A DNA stretch of 64,000 nucleotides from Cephalopachus bancanus (Eukaryota > Chordata > Mammalia > Primates > Tarsiidae): the NCBI GenBank assembly GCA_027257055.1, contig JAPVLO010000621.1:682001-746000 (forward strand). Direction: 5' to 3'. A model generated the notes under the pieces. That model was given only the letters and a program-made list of their open reading frames with translations, was not told where the DNA came from and made no database searches. Made by a program: the position numbers and the translations under genes. Positions 37,801 through 49,800 of this stretch are shown in pieces; the first letter of the stretch is position 1; each line of letters starts with the position of its first letter.

Positions 37801-40800
37801 AAGGGAGTGGATTTGATCAATACCCAACAGGTCAGTGGATGCCCTATTAAGGGGCCAGGCTCTTGGCCAATGGTTTGTGGCAGTGACAGAAACATTTGCC
37901 CCAGTGTCTATGATGCCCTTGAAGGACTTGCCATTGATTTTTAAGCTAAGTTCAGGGTGTCCCTGTCCTGTGGCTTTTGGATCAGGCCGCTCAACTACCG
38001 GGTATAAATGGAAGCCAGTTACATTCTCCCCCTCTTCACAAGCCTTTTGTAAAGAATGTTGCAGTGGAGATGCTGCGGGCTGTGACAGGGCTGCCTTTAG
38101 CTTTGGCTGGGCACCCAAGATAGGTGCTGAAGGTCAGGCCGCATAGGTTGAATTGACAAATTCTTAAGATCCAAGTCATCATTGGAGTCATGAATTCCTT
38201 GGTCCGTTTCAGACCCTGCATTTGGCTCACACCCATTTTTTAGGGGAGCCTCAGGTGGCAGTGGTAAATCAGGTGGAGGGGGTGGTAAGTCAGGTGGAGG
38301 GAGTGGTGGTGCAGACAGAGGCAGCTTATTTGCAATGGTGTTTAATGGTACCTGAGAGTCCTCTTGCTGTGGGCCGAGGCAATCCCAGATCAAAAACCAC
38401 AGGGTGAATGTAGGGATGGCAACCTTATCAGGGCCTTCTGCCCCCTAAGCTGTTTACCGACCTTATTCCAAGTATCCAAATTAACTGTCCCTTGAGCAGG
38501 GAACCAGGGGAATGTTTCCTGCACAAAGTTGAAAAATTCCTCTGAGAACCTTTAACTGGGCAGCCTCTTGTCTGAAGCATAGATTTTAACACTTGGACAT
38601 ACAGACTCCTCTATTGGGAGCCAGAACTATCCATGTTTTACACCCAGCTGAAACTAAATCCGCTCCTTACCTTCCCTTATTTTTAGGTGCACATTTCTCT
38701 CAGAAGCGTCTGTTTGCCTGAGATTAGGAGTTCTCTTGTGCTCAGGTCCCTGTTCAGGCACCAGATGCTACATCTCACGTGGCTGCCTTGATGGTCCTGA
38801 GAGAGAGTGGTGAAAGATTAAGAAAGATACAGGCACAAAGACATAAAGAAAAACCGGCCAGATGGGACACTTTCCCCCAGTGGAGGAGAAGTGGCCCTGA
38901 ACTAGCTCAGCATGTCTATTTTATAATAAAACATGAAGGAAGTTGGGAGGGATTCAAGGTCTATGAGGGAGTTATAATGGAATTTTGTTGCTACCGGAAT
39001 GGCAAGCTGTTCCACGGTTATCTTTTCACTGAGACTTTATCTGTACTATTTGCACCCAGATGTGGGCTCTGAGACACCATTCCATGTAGCAGGGTAAATC
39101 CCTTGCTCTTTGGCTAGGAGGCAGAGCAACCAAATGGGAGCTTGCCTTCACTTGGGGCCTTGCCTGTGCTCAAGACTTGTTGTCTGGACAGCACTCATTC
39201 ACTCCCCACATCTCATCTGCTCCCCACAAAAAGACCTAAGCATGCTGTTTCAGGGCCTGTATGGTCTCTGCTCTGGGTCCCGTCTCCCAAGACCAACCAT
39301 GTGCACCAGAAACATGTGCACCACTAGGCTAGATGTGGCCAGGAGGAAGGTAAAAATGAATGGCTCATAATTGCTATTTGTAGGAGTCACTGAAGGCCAT
39401 TGGTTTTGTTATTCTCTCTTCTCTGTGAGGTAGGATTCCTTTCCAGAGGTGGTTATAGGTGTTGCTTACTTGAAACCAACCAATGCCAACCCAATATCAA
39501 TCATATGTCAATCAAATGTCATGTGTGTATCTTATTGGATTTCAACTTTTAAAAACCAAACATTTTTGCTGAGCAGTCCAAGGGAAAAAATAAATATGAA
39601 AAGATATTTATGAAATAATCTAGAAAAATTAAATACTGTTTAGAGATTAGGAGATAGTGAAGAATGCTTGTGGGATTTGTTTGGTTGCTTTAGCTATGGT
39701 GTGATAATATAACTGTTTAAAAGTTTTAGTTTGAAAAGATATGAGGTCCAACAATTAAGTTCACAAACTCATACTAGACAAAGTGAGAAATGCCTCATTG
39801 CTGAATATCACTGCACCGATCCTAGTGCCTAGCCCACCTGTCAAAGCAATTTTGGAACTCTTTTTCTGGAATGGCCATAAGAGCTCTCATCATATTACCC
39901 TTGATGTCCTGAATGTCATCAAATGTTTTCCTTTCAATATTTCCTTTATCTTTGGGTAAAGAAAAAAGTCATTGGGGGGCCAGATCAGGTGAATAGGGAG
40001 GGTGTTTCAATACATTTATTTGTGCAGTGCCACCAACGTAAGCTTATGTCGGCAAGTTCATGAACTTAATTGTTAGATCTCAATGAATAATGATAAATAA
40101 ATCCTTTCACATCCTGGGTTTCTACATCTTGTGAATACTGTATTTACCTGCTGTTTGTTGAGCCTGCATATTGAGCCCACAGATACAGGGGCTCACGGAA
40201 TATACAATGGAATACTATTCAGCCCTAAAAAAAAGGAAATCCTGCCATTTGCTACAATGTGAATGAACCTGGAGGACACTGTGCTAAGTGAAATAAGTCA
40301 GGCACAGAGAGACAAATACTGCATGATTTCACATATATGTGGGCATAAAAAAAATTGAATGGAGTAGAATGGAGGTCAACAGAAGGGGGGGTTCTGGGAA
40401 CCGAGATTAGGAAGATGTGGGTCAAAGGGCACAAAGTTTGTTAGAGAAGATAAATAACTTCTGGAGATCTGTTGTATAGCATGTTGACTATAGTTCAGAA
40501 TAATAATATATACTTGGAAACTGATTTGAGAGAAAGTCTTAAAATTTCTTCCCACCAAACAAAAGGTATATGAGATGATGAATATGTTAATGAACTTGAT
40601 TTTATCATTTCATAATATTTTATATGTCAAAACATCATATTGTTCACTGTAAGTATATACAAGTTTATTTGTGAATTATACCTTAATGAAGCTGGAGGGG
40701 AGTCAACAAAATAGATTGGACTCCTACTTTCACAGAGTTTGTAACCTATCACTCTTGCTGCCTAACTCCACACAGTGATATATGGATCATGGTTTGACCA

Positions 40801-43800
40801 CATTCATGGCTGGATGCCCATGAGAGAAAGGAACACCTTCCTGATGCTGAGTTATGAAGAACTGAAACAGGTAACCATCATTTTTATGGTCAATACACAC
40901 TGTGTCACCACCACCATCACTTCCTCTAACTTCTCTGAATTTTTCTGTCTCCATTCCACCTTCTCAAAGTTTAGCCTGAAGAAGAGGAATTAAGAATGAA
41001 ATTAGCTCCCTGGTCTTCACTGTTCTATTTCTGGTTGAACCTCACCAAGCTTCATGCCCTTTCTTCACATAGTCTCCCTTATTTCCTCTTAAGACATCTA
41101 AAAAGCTTTTTTCTTTGCGTTGAGGCAGAGTACAATGGCTTATGTTAGCACCGGTGGTTGTAAAAATTTCTCAGGTTGGACACATGGTGACTCTGATGAT
41201 CTAGTGATGAAAGGGCACTGGGGAAGAAGATGGGACTAGGTAGAAATGTTTTAGTTCCAGAGATGTGTCCAACTGTCTGGTATCTCAGCTTGATTGATAT
41301 GAAGAGAAATGATGGCATGAAATCAATTTGTGTACAAATATTCTAAGATGCCAAATACTCCTGGAGTGACTAGTGATAGACAGAAAAAGATGTCAAATGA
41401 TGCTTGAAACCAGTAAGAGTAATAGACCATCAAAAAAAGAAATTTGATCTATTAGTGGTATCTTAGAGAAAAGAGAAAATAACAAACGCTGGATTTTGCT
41501 ATTGCCTGAGAAACATGACTTTCCATCACCTTCCTCTGGCTACTCCTGTCCAGTCTCCTATGGCCTAAGCATTAATTCATAATTATTAAGAAGCCTTTTG
41601 TAACACATCTAGCTATCGTAGGCACATGATCCCATTCCTTCCTCTGATTTTTCTTTCAGATCACGCAATGAGATTTTATTTAGTTATTCCCACAGTTGTG
41701 TGTCGTCTCCTTAGATAACAACCAGGGCTTATGAAATAAAGGAAAAATTAAAGCACTTAAGTTCTAAGAGGAAGGTCCATGTCTCAATGCAAAATCTTCC
41801 TGGTTATAAAAAATCTATTTTCTTAACTTAACCTCCCAGGATCATGTATCAAGTATGAAGTTTTGAGATGATATGTAAGAAGATATTATAAAATTCTATG
41901 CATTATTTGATTGTTAGTTTTGGGGAACAGTATTATTTGAATGCACAGTCAGGATTTGAAATTAATCCCTTAAGTGTTTGTCAAGTTTTTCCTGAACCTC
42001 TCCTTGCTAATCCTGATTATTGTCTAGAAGCCAAGAGAGGGGTAGAAGTCTCTTTAGAAACCCAAGGCTCTGTCTTTTACTGTTAAGTTGTCCTAAACTC
42101 AAGCATACCGGGAGTTTTTCACATCTTTTGCATACTTTGTTCTCCTTCTTCAGCTTTTTTCATTCTGCTAGTTGCATTCATCTCAATCACTTCTCACTTC
42201 TGTATGCTGTTCCTCTCATCTTGTTTCTCCTCCTTCTCATTAGCAGTTCTCTCCATCTCATCTTATTTTATCTTTTGTCTTTCTCTTTCATACTCCCATT
42301 TTTCTTTTTTCTTTTTTTAGGACACAAGAGGAACTGTAGAGAAGATCTGTCAATTCCTTGGTAAGAAGTTGGAACCGGAAGAACTGAGCTTAGTTGTCAA
42401 AAATAGCTCCTTCCAGGCCATGAAAGAAAACAACATGTCCAATTATTCCCTCCTGAATGATGCGTTTTTGTCTCAGGACGTACTAATTACAAGAAAAGGT
42501 AAAATAAATGCTCTGGTATTTTGATAGGGATTTCATTGAATCTATAGATTGCTTTGGGCACTATGGTCATTTTAACGTATTGATTTTTCCAGTCCATGAG
42601 CAGGGCATGTTATTCCATTTGTTTGTGTCATTTCCAGTTTCTTTTTTTAAAATACATATTTTTTATTTTAAAATTGTGGGGTACAGTTAAGGGTTAGGTA
42701 TACAAATATGCATTGTGCAGGTACACTTGTTGATGGTGTGTGCCCCCCCATCCCCAGACAGATATCGACTACCGTTAATCCCACCTACCTTCCCCTCCCT
42801 GTCCCCCTCATAGTTTTCCACCACTGTCAATCCTTTTCTTATAGTATTATGATAGTTGTTCAAGGTCCACTTATGAGTGAGAGCAAGTGATACTCAGATC
42901 TTTGTTTCTGTGAGAGATCACTCAGCATTATAGACTCTAGTTCCATCCAGGTTGCTGCAAAATTCATGATTTTGTTCTTTTTTATGGCTGCATAGTATTC
43001 CATCCTGTATATGTACCACATTTTTTAATCCAGTCCTCTTTTGATGGACAGCATGGTTGGTTCCAATGTTCTTGCTATTGTGAACAATGCTGTGATAAAC
43101 ATCTGTGTGCAGGTATCTTTTTTATAGAGTGATTTGAGTTCTTCAGGGTATATTGCCAGTAGGGGAATTGCAGGGTCATATGGAAGGTCGATATTTAGAG
43201 CTTTTAGGAATCGCCACACTTATTTCCACAGAGGCTGCACTAGTTTACACGCCCACCAACAGTGTAGAAGTGTTCCCTTTCACCACATCCTCTCCAGCAT
43301 CTGTTATTTTTTGTTATTGATAATGGCCATTCTGACTGGAGTTAGATGGTATCTCAGTGTAGTTTTAATTTGCATTTCCTTGATGACTAGTGAGGTTGAA
43401 CATTTCTTCATGTATCTGTTGGCCACTCAGATGTCTTCTTTTGAGAAGTGTCTGTTCATGTCTTTTGCCCACTTTGTAATGGGGTTGTTAGTTTTTTCTT
43501 TTCAGCACATTTGAGTTTCTTGTGGATCCTAGATGTTAGGCCTTTGTCAGACATGGAGTGGGCAAATACTTTTTTCCATTCTGTGGGCTGTCTCCCTGCT
43601 CTCTTGATGGTTTCTTTGACTTTGCAGAAACTTGTCTGTTTATTGAGGTCCCAATTGTCTATCTTATGTCAATGGCCCATGCATTTCAGTTTTTGCTCAA
43701 GAATTGGATGCCAGTTCCAACTTCCATAAGAGTGTGTCCTGCATTTTCTAAAGTTCTTATGGTTTGAGGTTTTACATTTAGGTCTCTGATCCATTTAAGT

Positions 43801-46800
43801 TAATTTTTATGTATGGGGTTAGATAGGGATCTTGTTTGAATCTTCTGCATGTGGTCAGCCAGTTTTCCCAGCACCATTTAATGAATAGATTGTTCTCTCC
43901 CCAGTGGCTGTTGTTGGAGGCTTTTTCAAAGATGAGTTGGTTGAGAAATTGAAGTTTTGCTTCTGGAATCTCAATTCTATTCCCTCGATCTATATTCCTG
44001 TCCTTTACCAATACCAAGTTGTGTTGATTATTGTAGCTTTATAGTAAAGTTTAAAGTCTGGTAGTGTGATACTTCCTGCTTTGTTTTTTTTTTTTTGCTG
44101 AGGATTGTTCTGGCTATTATTGGTCATTTGTGTTTCCATATGAATTCCTGTATTGTTTTTTTCTAGCTCTGAGAACAATGTTGCTGATTATTTGATGGGT
44201 ATTGCATTAAATCTGTAGATTGCCTTAGGTAAGATGGACATCCTCACAATGTTGATTCTTCCAATCCATGAGCATGGGATATTTTTCCACTTGTTTGTGT
44301 CATCTTTGATTTCTTTGAGCAGTGTTTTGTAGTTTTCATTGTAAAGGTCTCTCACATCTCTGGTTAGGAAGATGCCAAGGTATTTCATTTTTTTTTGTGG
44401 CTACTGTGAATGAGATTGTGCTTTTTATTTGGGTTTCGGTTTTTTTATTATTGGTGTAAAGAAATGTGATTGTCTTTTGCACATTTACTTTATACTCTGA
44501 GACTTTGCCAAAGTCCTTTATTAGTGCAAGGAGGTTTTTGACAGATTCTCTTGGGTTTTCAAGGTACACAGTCATGTCATCTGCAAAGAGAGATAGCTTG
44601 ACTTCCTCTTTTCCTATTTGGATACCCCTGATTGCCTTCTCTTCTCTGATTGCTCTAGCCAGGACTTCCAAAACTGTATTGAACAGGAGGAGTGAGAGTG
44701 GGCATCCTTATCTTGTTCCAGTTTTCAAGGGAAATGATTCCAATTTTTGTCTGTTTAGGAGTATGCTGCTGTGGGTTTCTCATAGATGGCTTTTACTTTT
44801 TTGAGGTATGTTCCATGTACACCTAGATGTTCGAGGGTTTTTATCAAGAAGGGGTGCTGATTTTATCAAAAGCTTTTCTGCATCTAATGAAATAATCATG
44901 TGGTTTTTGTTTTGACATCTGTTGATGTATTTGATTACATTTGTTGTTTTATGAATATTGAACCAGTCTTGCATTCCAGGGATGAAGCCTACTTGGTCAT
45001 GATGGATGAATTTTGAGATGTGTTGTTGAATGCGGTTTGCTAGGATCTTGTTGAGAATTGTAGCATCTATGTTCATCAAAGATATTGGCCTGTAGTTCTT
45101 TTTCTTTGTTGGGTCTTTACTTGGCTTGAGTACCAATGTGATGTTAACTTCATAAAATGATTTGGGGAGAGTTCCATCTTTCTCAATCTCCTGGAATACT
45201 TTCAGTAGTATTGTATCAGCTCCTCCTTAAATGTCATATGGAATTCTGCTGGAAAGCCATCTGGTTCAGGGCTTTTTTTGGTAGGCAGTTTTCTTATTAC
45301 ATAGTCAATATCCTTTATTGTTATTGGTCTATTTAGGGTCTTGATTTCTTCTTGTTTCATCCTAGGCAGGTTGTGTGATGTCAGAAAGTTCTTCATTTCC
45401 TTAAGGTGTTCAAGTTTGTTTCCATACAAGTGTACATAGTAGTCTCTAATGATCTTTTGTATTTCTTCTGGGTCAGATGTGACTTCATCTTTTATGTTTC
45501 TGACTGTGTTTATTTGGGCTTTTTCTCTCTTTTTTTTGGTCAGTCTATTTAGGGGACCATCAATCTTGTTCATCCTTTGAAAGGACCAGCTTTTTGTTTC
45601 ATTGATTTTTTTGTATTATATTTTTGTCTTCTATGTCCTGGATTTGGGCCTTTATTTTGGTGATCTGGATTCTTCTGGTGAAATTAGGGTTTTGGTGGTC
45701 TTGCTTTTCCAGCTTCCTTAGGTGACTTGTTAGGCTGTTGATTTGTGATCCTTCCATTTTCTTCATGTGCATTTGTAGAGATATGAATTCCCTTCTTACT
45801 ACAGCTTTCATGGCATCCCAGAGATTTTGGTAAGATGTTTCTTTATTTTCATTTGTTTCCAGTTATCTTTTAATCTCTGTTTTGATTTCATCATTGACCC
45901 AGGAGTTGTTTAGCATCATGCTGTTTAGTGTCCATGTCTTTGTGGGTTTTGGGGGAACCTTGTTGGTGTTTATGTTTATTTTTATTTCACTTTAGTCTGA
46001 GTAGGTGCATGGCAAAACTTTTATTTTTTAACATTTGTTTAGGCTTGCTTTATGGCCAAGTATGTGATCAATCTTAGAGTATGTTCCATGTGGTGATGAG
46101 TAGAATGTATATTCTGTGGTCATTGGGTGGGGTGTTCTGTAGGTATCAATTAAGTCCATTTGGTCTTGAGTCACATTGAGGTTCTGGATCTCATTGCTGA
46201 TTTTTGTCCTGATGATCTGTCTAGGGTTGTGAGGAGGGTATTAAAGTCCCCAGCTACTATGGTGTTAGAGTCAATATCTTTTTTAAGTTTACCTCGTAGC
46301 TGCTTTATGAAAGTTGGCGCTCCTATGTTGGGTGCATGTATGTTTAGGATGGATATTTCTTGTTGACGGATTGAACCTTTTATCATTATGTAGTGGCCTT
46401 CTGTATGTTTTTAATTTTTGATAGCTTAAAGGGTATTTTGTCTCAGTTTAAGATTGCGACTCCTCCTTTCTTTTGTGTTCTGTTCGCCTGAAAATTTTTC
46501 TCCCATCCTCTTACTTTGAATCTGTGTCTTTTTTAGTGAGGTGAGTCTCTTGAAGGCAATATATTTTGCCTGGTGATACTTTATCCATTTTGCCATTCTA
46601 TATCTTTTCAGTGGTGCACTTAGTCCATTCATATTCAAGCTAGTTATTGAAATGTGAGAGTTGATCCTTATCATAAGTTTCTTGCAGAGTTGTTGTTGTT
46701 GTTCCTGTTTGTTGTCTTTCTTTTGGTTTTGGGTTTGGTTCATGTGTGTTTTTAATCTTTTTCCTGTACTCTTGTGAAGAAGAGTGTTGTTATTCTTTTT

Positions 46801-49800
46801 TCCTTTTCTTCTGTGTTCAACACTTTGTTAAATGTTTCTTGTAGAGGTGGTCTGGTGGTAGTGTAAGTTCTTAGGGATCAGATATCTGGGAAAGATTTCA
46901 ATTCTTCCTCACTGATGAAGCTTAGCTTGGCTGGGTAGGTTATTCTTGGTTGAAATTTTTTACCTTTTAGAACTTTGAAGATAGGGCTCCAAGCTCTCCT
47001 AGCCTGAAGGGTTTCTGTAGATAAATCTGCTGCTATTCTAATTGGTGTTCCCTGGTAGGTAGTCTGACATTTTTCTCTTGCTGCCTTTAGGAGTTTTTCT
47101 TTTATACCTACTTTGTTTAGGTGAATTGTTATGTGTCTGGGAGTTGATCTTCTCATTTGTTGTCTTGCAGGGGTTCTCTGAATCTCTAATGTTTGAATTT
47201 TTGCATCACTGATGAGATGAGGGAAATTTTCTTGAATGATTTCATGAAATGTTTGTTCCAGTGTGGTCTCTGTGTCTCTCTTTGCCTCAGGAAGGCCAAT
47301 TATTCTTAGGTTCAGTCTCTTGAAGTAATCATTCATCTGTTGAAGGTTTTTTTTCTGTCTTTTTGAGCTTCTTTTCTATGTTTTTGACAGTTTGGGTTAG
47401 TTCTGTATTTTGGTCTTCAAGCTCTGAGATTCTTTCTTCTGCTTGGCTAATTCTGCTTTCCATGATTATTAGCTTGTTATTTATTTCCATCACAGTATTC
47501 TTTTTTTTTTTTTGAGTTGGAGTCTCACTCTTCGCCCAGTGGAGTGCAAGTGGCCGCTTCCGGCCACCGCAGCCTCGCCTGCTGGGCTCCGGCAATCCTT
47601 CGCCTCGCTCGAGTAGCCGGAATTACAGGCGCGCCTACCACGCCCGCTGATTTTTTGTAGAGGTGAGGTCTCGCTGCCCAGCGGGTCTCGAACGCGGCTC
47701 AGGCAATCCACTCACCTCAGCCTCCCAAAGGCGCGGGATTACAGGCTGAGCCACCGAGCCCGGCTTATCACAGTATTCTTTACTGCTGTTATTTCAGTTA
47801 TCAACTCCTTAGTATTTTCTCTTGTCTCTCCTCAATTTTTAAAATTCTGTCTATTAATGTCTTGATGTCTGTGTTTGTTGCATTTGACCAGTCATTCTGG
47901 GGTCACTTCATTGTTTTTGTTTCAAAGTCTGTTTTCTCAGTGTCTGACTTGTCAGGCGTCTGTGTGAAACATATATTCTTCTTTTGTTTTTTTTTTTATT
48001 TGTGCAGATTTTTCCTCCCTATTTTTTCCTTCCCTCTTCTTTTCCATCTTCTTTAATTCTGTTATTCAGGGATGGAGGGGTTGTTTTTGCTTCTGTTTGT
48101 TCAATCTCCTGTTCTTCTTTATGTGTATCCTCCTGCTTTGTTCAATTCTGGGGTTGGACTGTAGGTTGGGGGCAGTCCTTTTTGCAGTTTTGAGATTTAA
48201 TTAAAAGGGGAGCTGTGATTCAAAATCTATCTGCAGATCCTGGAATCCACTGACAGGTGTATGGATAATCTGAAACCCACTTCCCACTGCCTTGGGATCT
48301 GTCCATGCAGTAGGGTTGTAGGTTTGCTCCCTGGAAGCAAAATTAGGTTAACAGAGGGAAGAGAATGGAGCAGGCATTGGGGTGAGGGAGGGTGGAGAGA
48401 GAGAGGAGTAAGAGGGAAGACAGACAAGTGTACTGACTAACAAATGAAAAGAGACACAAAGACTGAATCAAGTAAAAAGAAAAACAGCTACAACTATAAA
48501 CTAACCAACAACCATACAAAAAAACTAAAACATACAATGATGCTAACCACAAGCTAACCAACCTCCTTACTGGTGTGCTATTCCTCTATACAAAGATGGG
48601 GTTTACAGAGAAATAAAAATAAGAAAAGAGCAAAGCAAAAGGAATAGAATAAAGTCAGTAAGCTAACAGAACCAGCCAAGCACACTCTGAGACTTTTCCT
48701 TAAGTCCAATGTCCTTTCAGCTCGATTTCTAGCTTTCTTTGCAGGCTGGTAGATTTGTTCACAGTTAGGGTCAGCTGCCCCTGGCCTGCTGTGGAGAGTG
48801 GTTCAGATCTGGGCTCCCTGCTGAGTCTATCACTCAGATCTGGCCTATGTCTGTTTATCAAGAGGGAAGAGATTCTGTCTTTCCCATTTTGATGTTGTTA
48901 CCTTGGAATCCCAGCAGGTGGTGCTATCTCACCGCTTTAGTTGATCTTTATTCACAGCAGCTGGAGACTGCCAGGCAATCCAGGCTGGGGCTGGCAGAAG
49001 TTGGAGGCATCCCAGGATGGGAGGGAGCAGGCAACGGTAGCTGCAGTGGGGGCAACTTCCTCACAGTACATGGAAGGCTCTCCACAAGCCTGGCTCGGGG
49101 CGAGGACTGGGGTGTGGCAGTGGCAGTGGGTGCGATCTCCATAGATTGTGCTTGTGGGGGATTCACACCAGGTCCGAAGTCGTGGGTCGCCTCAGGCATG
49201 GGCGGGCGATGGCAGCCAGGGCTGTGGCGGTAGCCGAGACTGCCGAGGGTTTGAGTGGTGACCATGGCTGAGCTCCGTGTGATGAGCAGGCTGCCGACAA
49301 CAGGAGCTGCAGCCCCTGGGAGTGAGCTAGAGTCTTTATGTGTGTTCTCTTTCGTGGAGGGTCCCACAGACCAAGCTGTACCATCGCCCTCTTGCCAGAG
49401 GTCCCTCCAGTTTCTTTCATCAGTGTCTTGTAGTTCTCTGTGTAGAGATCTTTTACTCGGTTAGGTGTATTCCTAGATATTTTATTTTTTTTTGCTGACT
49501 ATTGTAAATGAGATTGAGTTCATTTTTCCTGGAACTAGAGTAATCAATCTTAAAGTTTATAGGGAATCAATAAAAAAAAGCCTGACTAGCCAAAGCATTA
49601 CTAAGTAAAAAGGATAATTGTGGAGCCATCACACTGACTTCAAATTATGATCCAATTATAATACAAGTAACTAAAACAACATGGTACTGGTACAAGACTA
49701 GACAGTTTAATAGAACAGACTAGATAGCCCAGAAATAAAGTCACATACCTAGAGCCAGTTGATCTTCAACAAAACTGACAAAAATAAACAATGGGGAAAG

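Larger units (their letters stand above)
32855..39228 (-). mobile_element. betaretrovirus-like (class II ERV) provirus, antisense in intron 3
   Basis: Minus-strand order: 5' LTR (39228-38766), primer-binding site (38763-38746), gag remnant, pro, RT, RNase H, integrase, env remnant, polypurine tract (33328-33315), 3' LTR (33314-32855). LTRs begin TG and end CA in proviral sense. A 6-bp target duplication AAAAG(G/A) lies at 32849-32854 and 39229-39234, the size expected for this class. At 6.4 kb it is shorter than a complete provirus: capsid, nucleocapsid and part of env are missing. No gene is intact. Confidence 0.9.
42645..49405 (-). mobile_element. full-length antisense L1 in intron 5
   Basis: 5'UTR about 49405-47990, ORF1 47985-46878 (Alu inside), ORF2 about 46743-42960, 3'UTR and poly-A at the low end. 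A 12-bp target duplication TCCAGTTTCTTT occurs at 42633-42644 and 49406-49417. RT keeps FADD ([15 protein letters not shown] near 44560-44610) but frameshifts break ORF2 in many places. Confidence 0.92.

Noticed and set aside
42020..42364. 114-codon + strand frame ending in exon 5
   Set aside because: Translation of the pyrimidine-rich acceptor tract of intron 4 plus the start of exon 5 in a wrong frame.
48847..49367. Open frames of 128 and 139 codons on opposite strands
   Set aside because: L1 5'UTR sequence; frames on both strands of the same GC-rich stretch are shadows.
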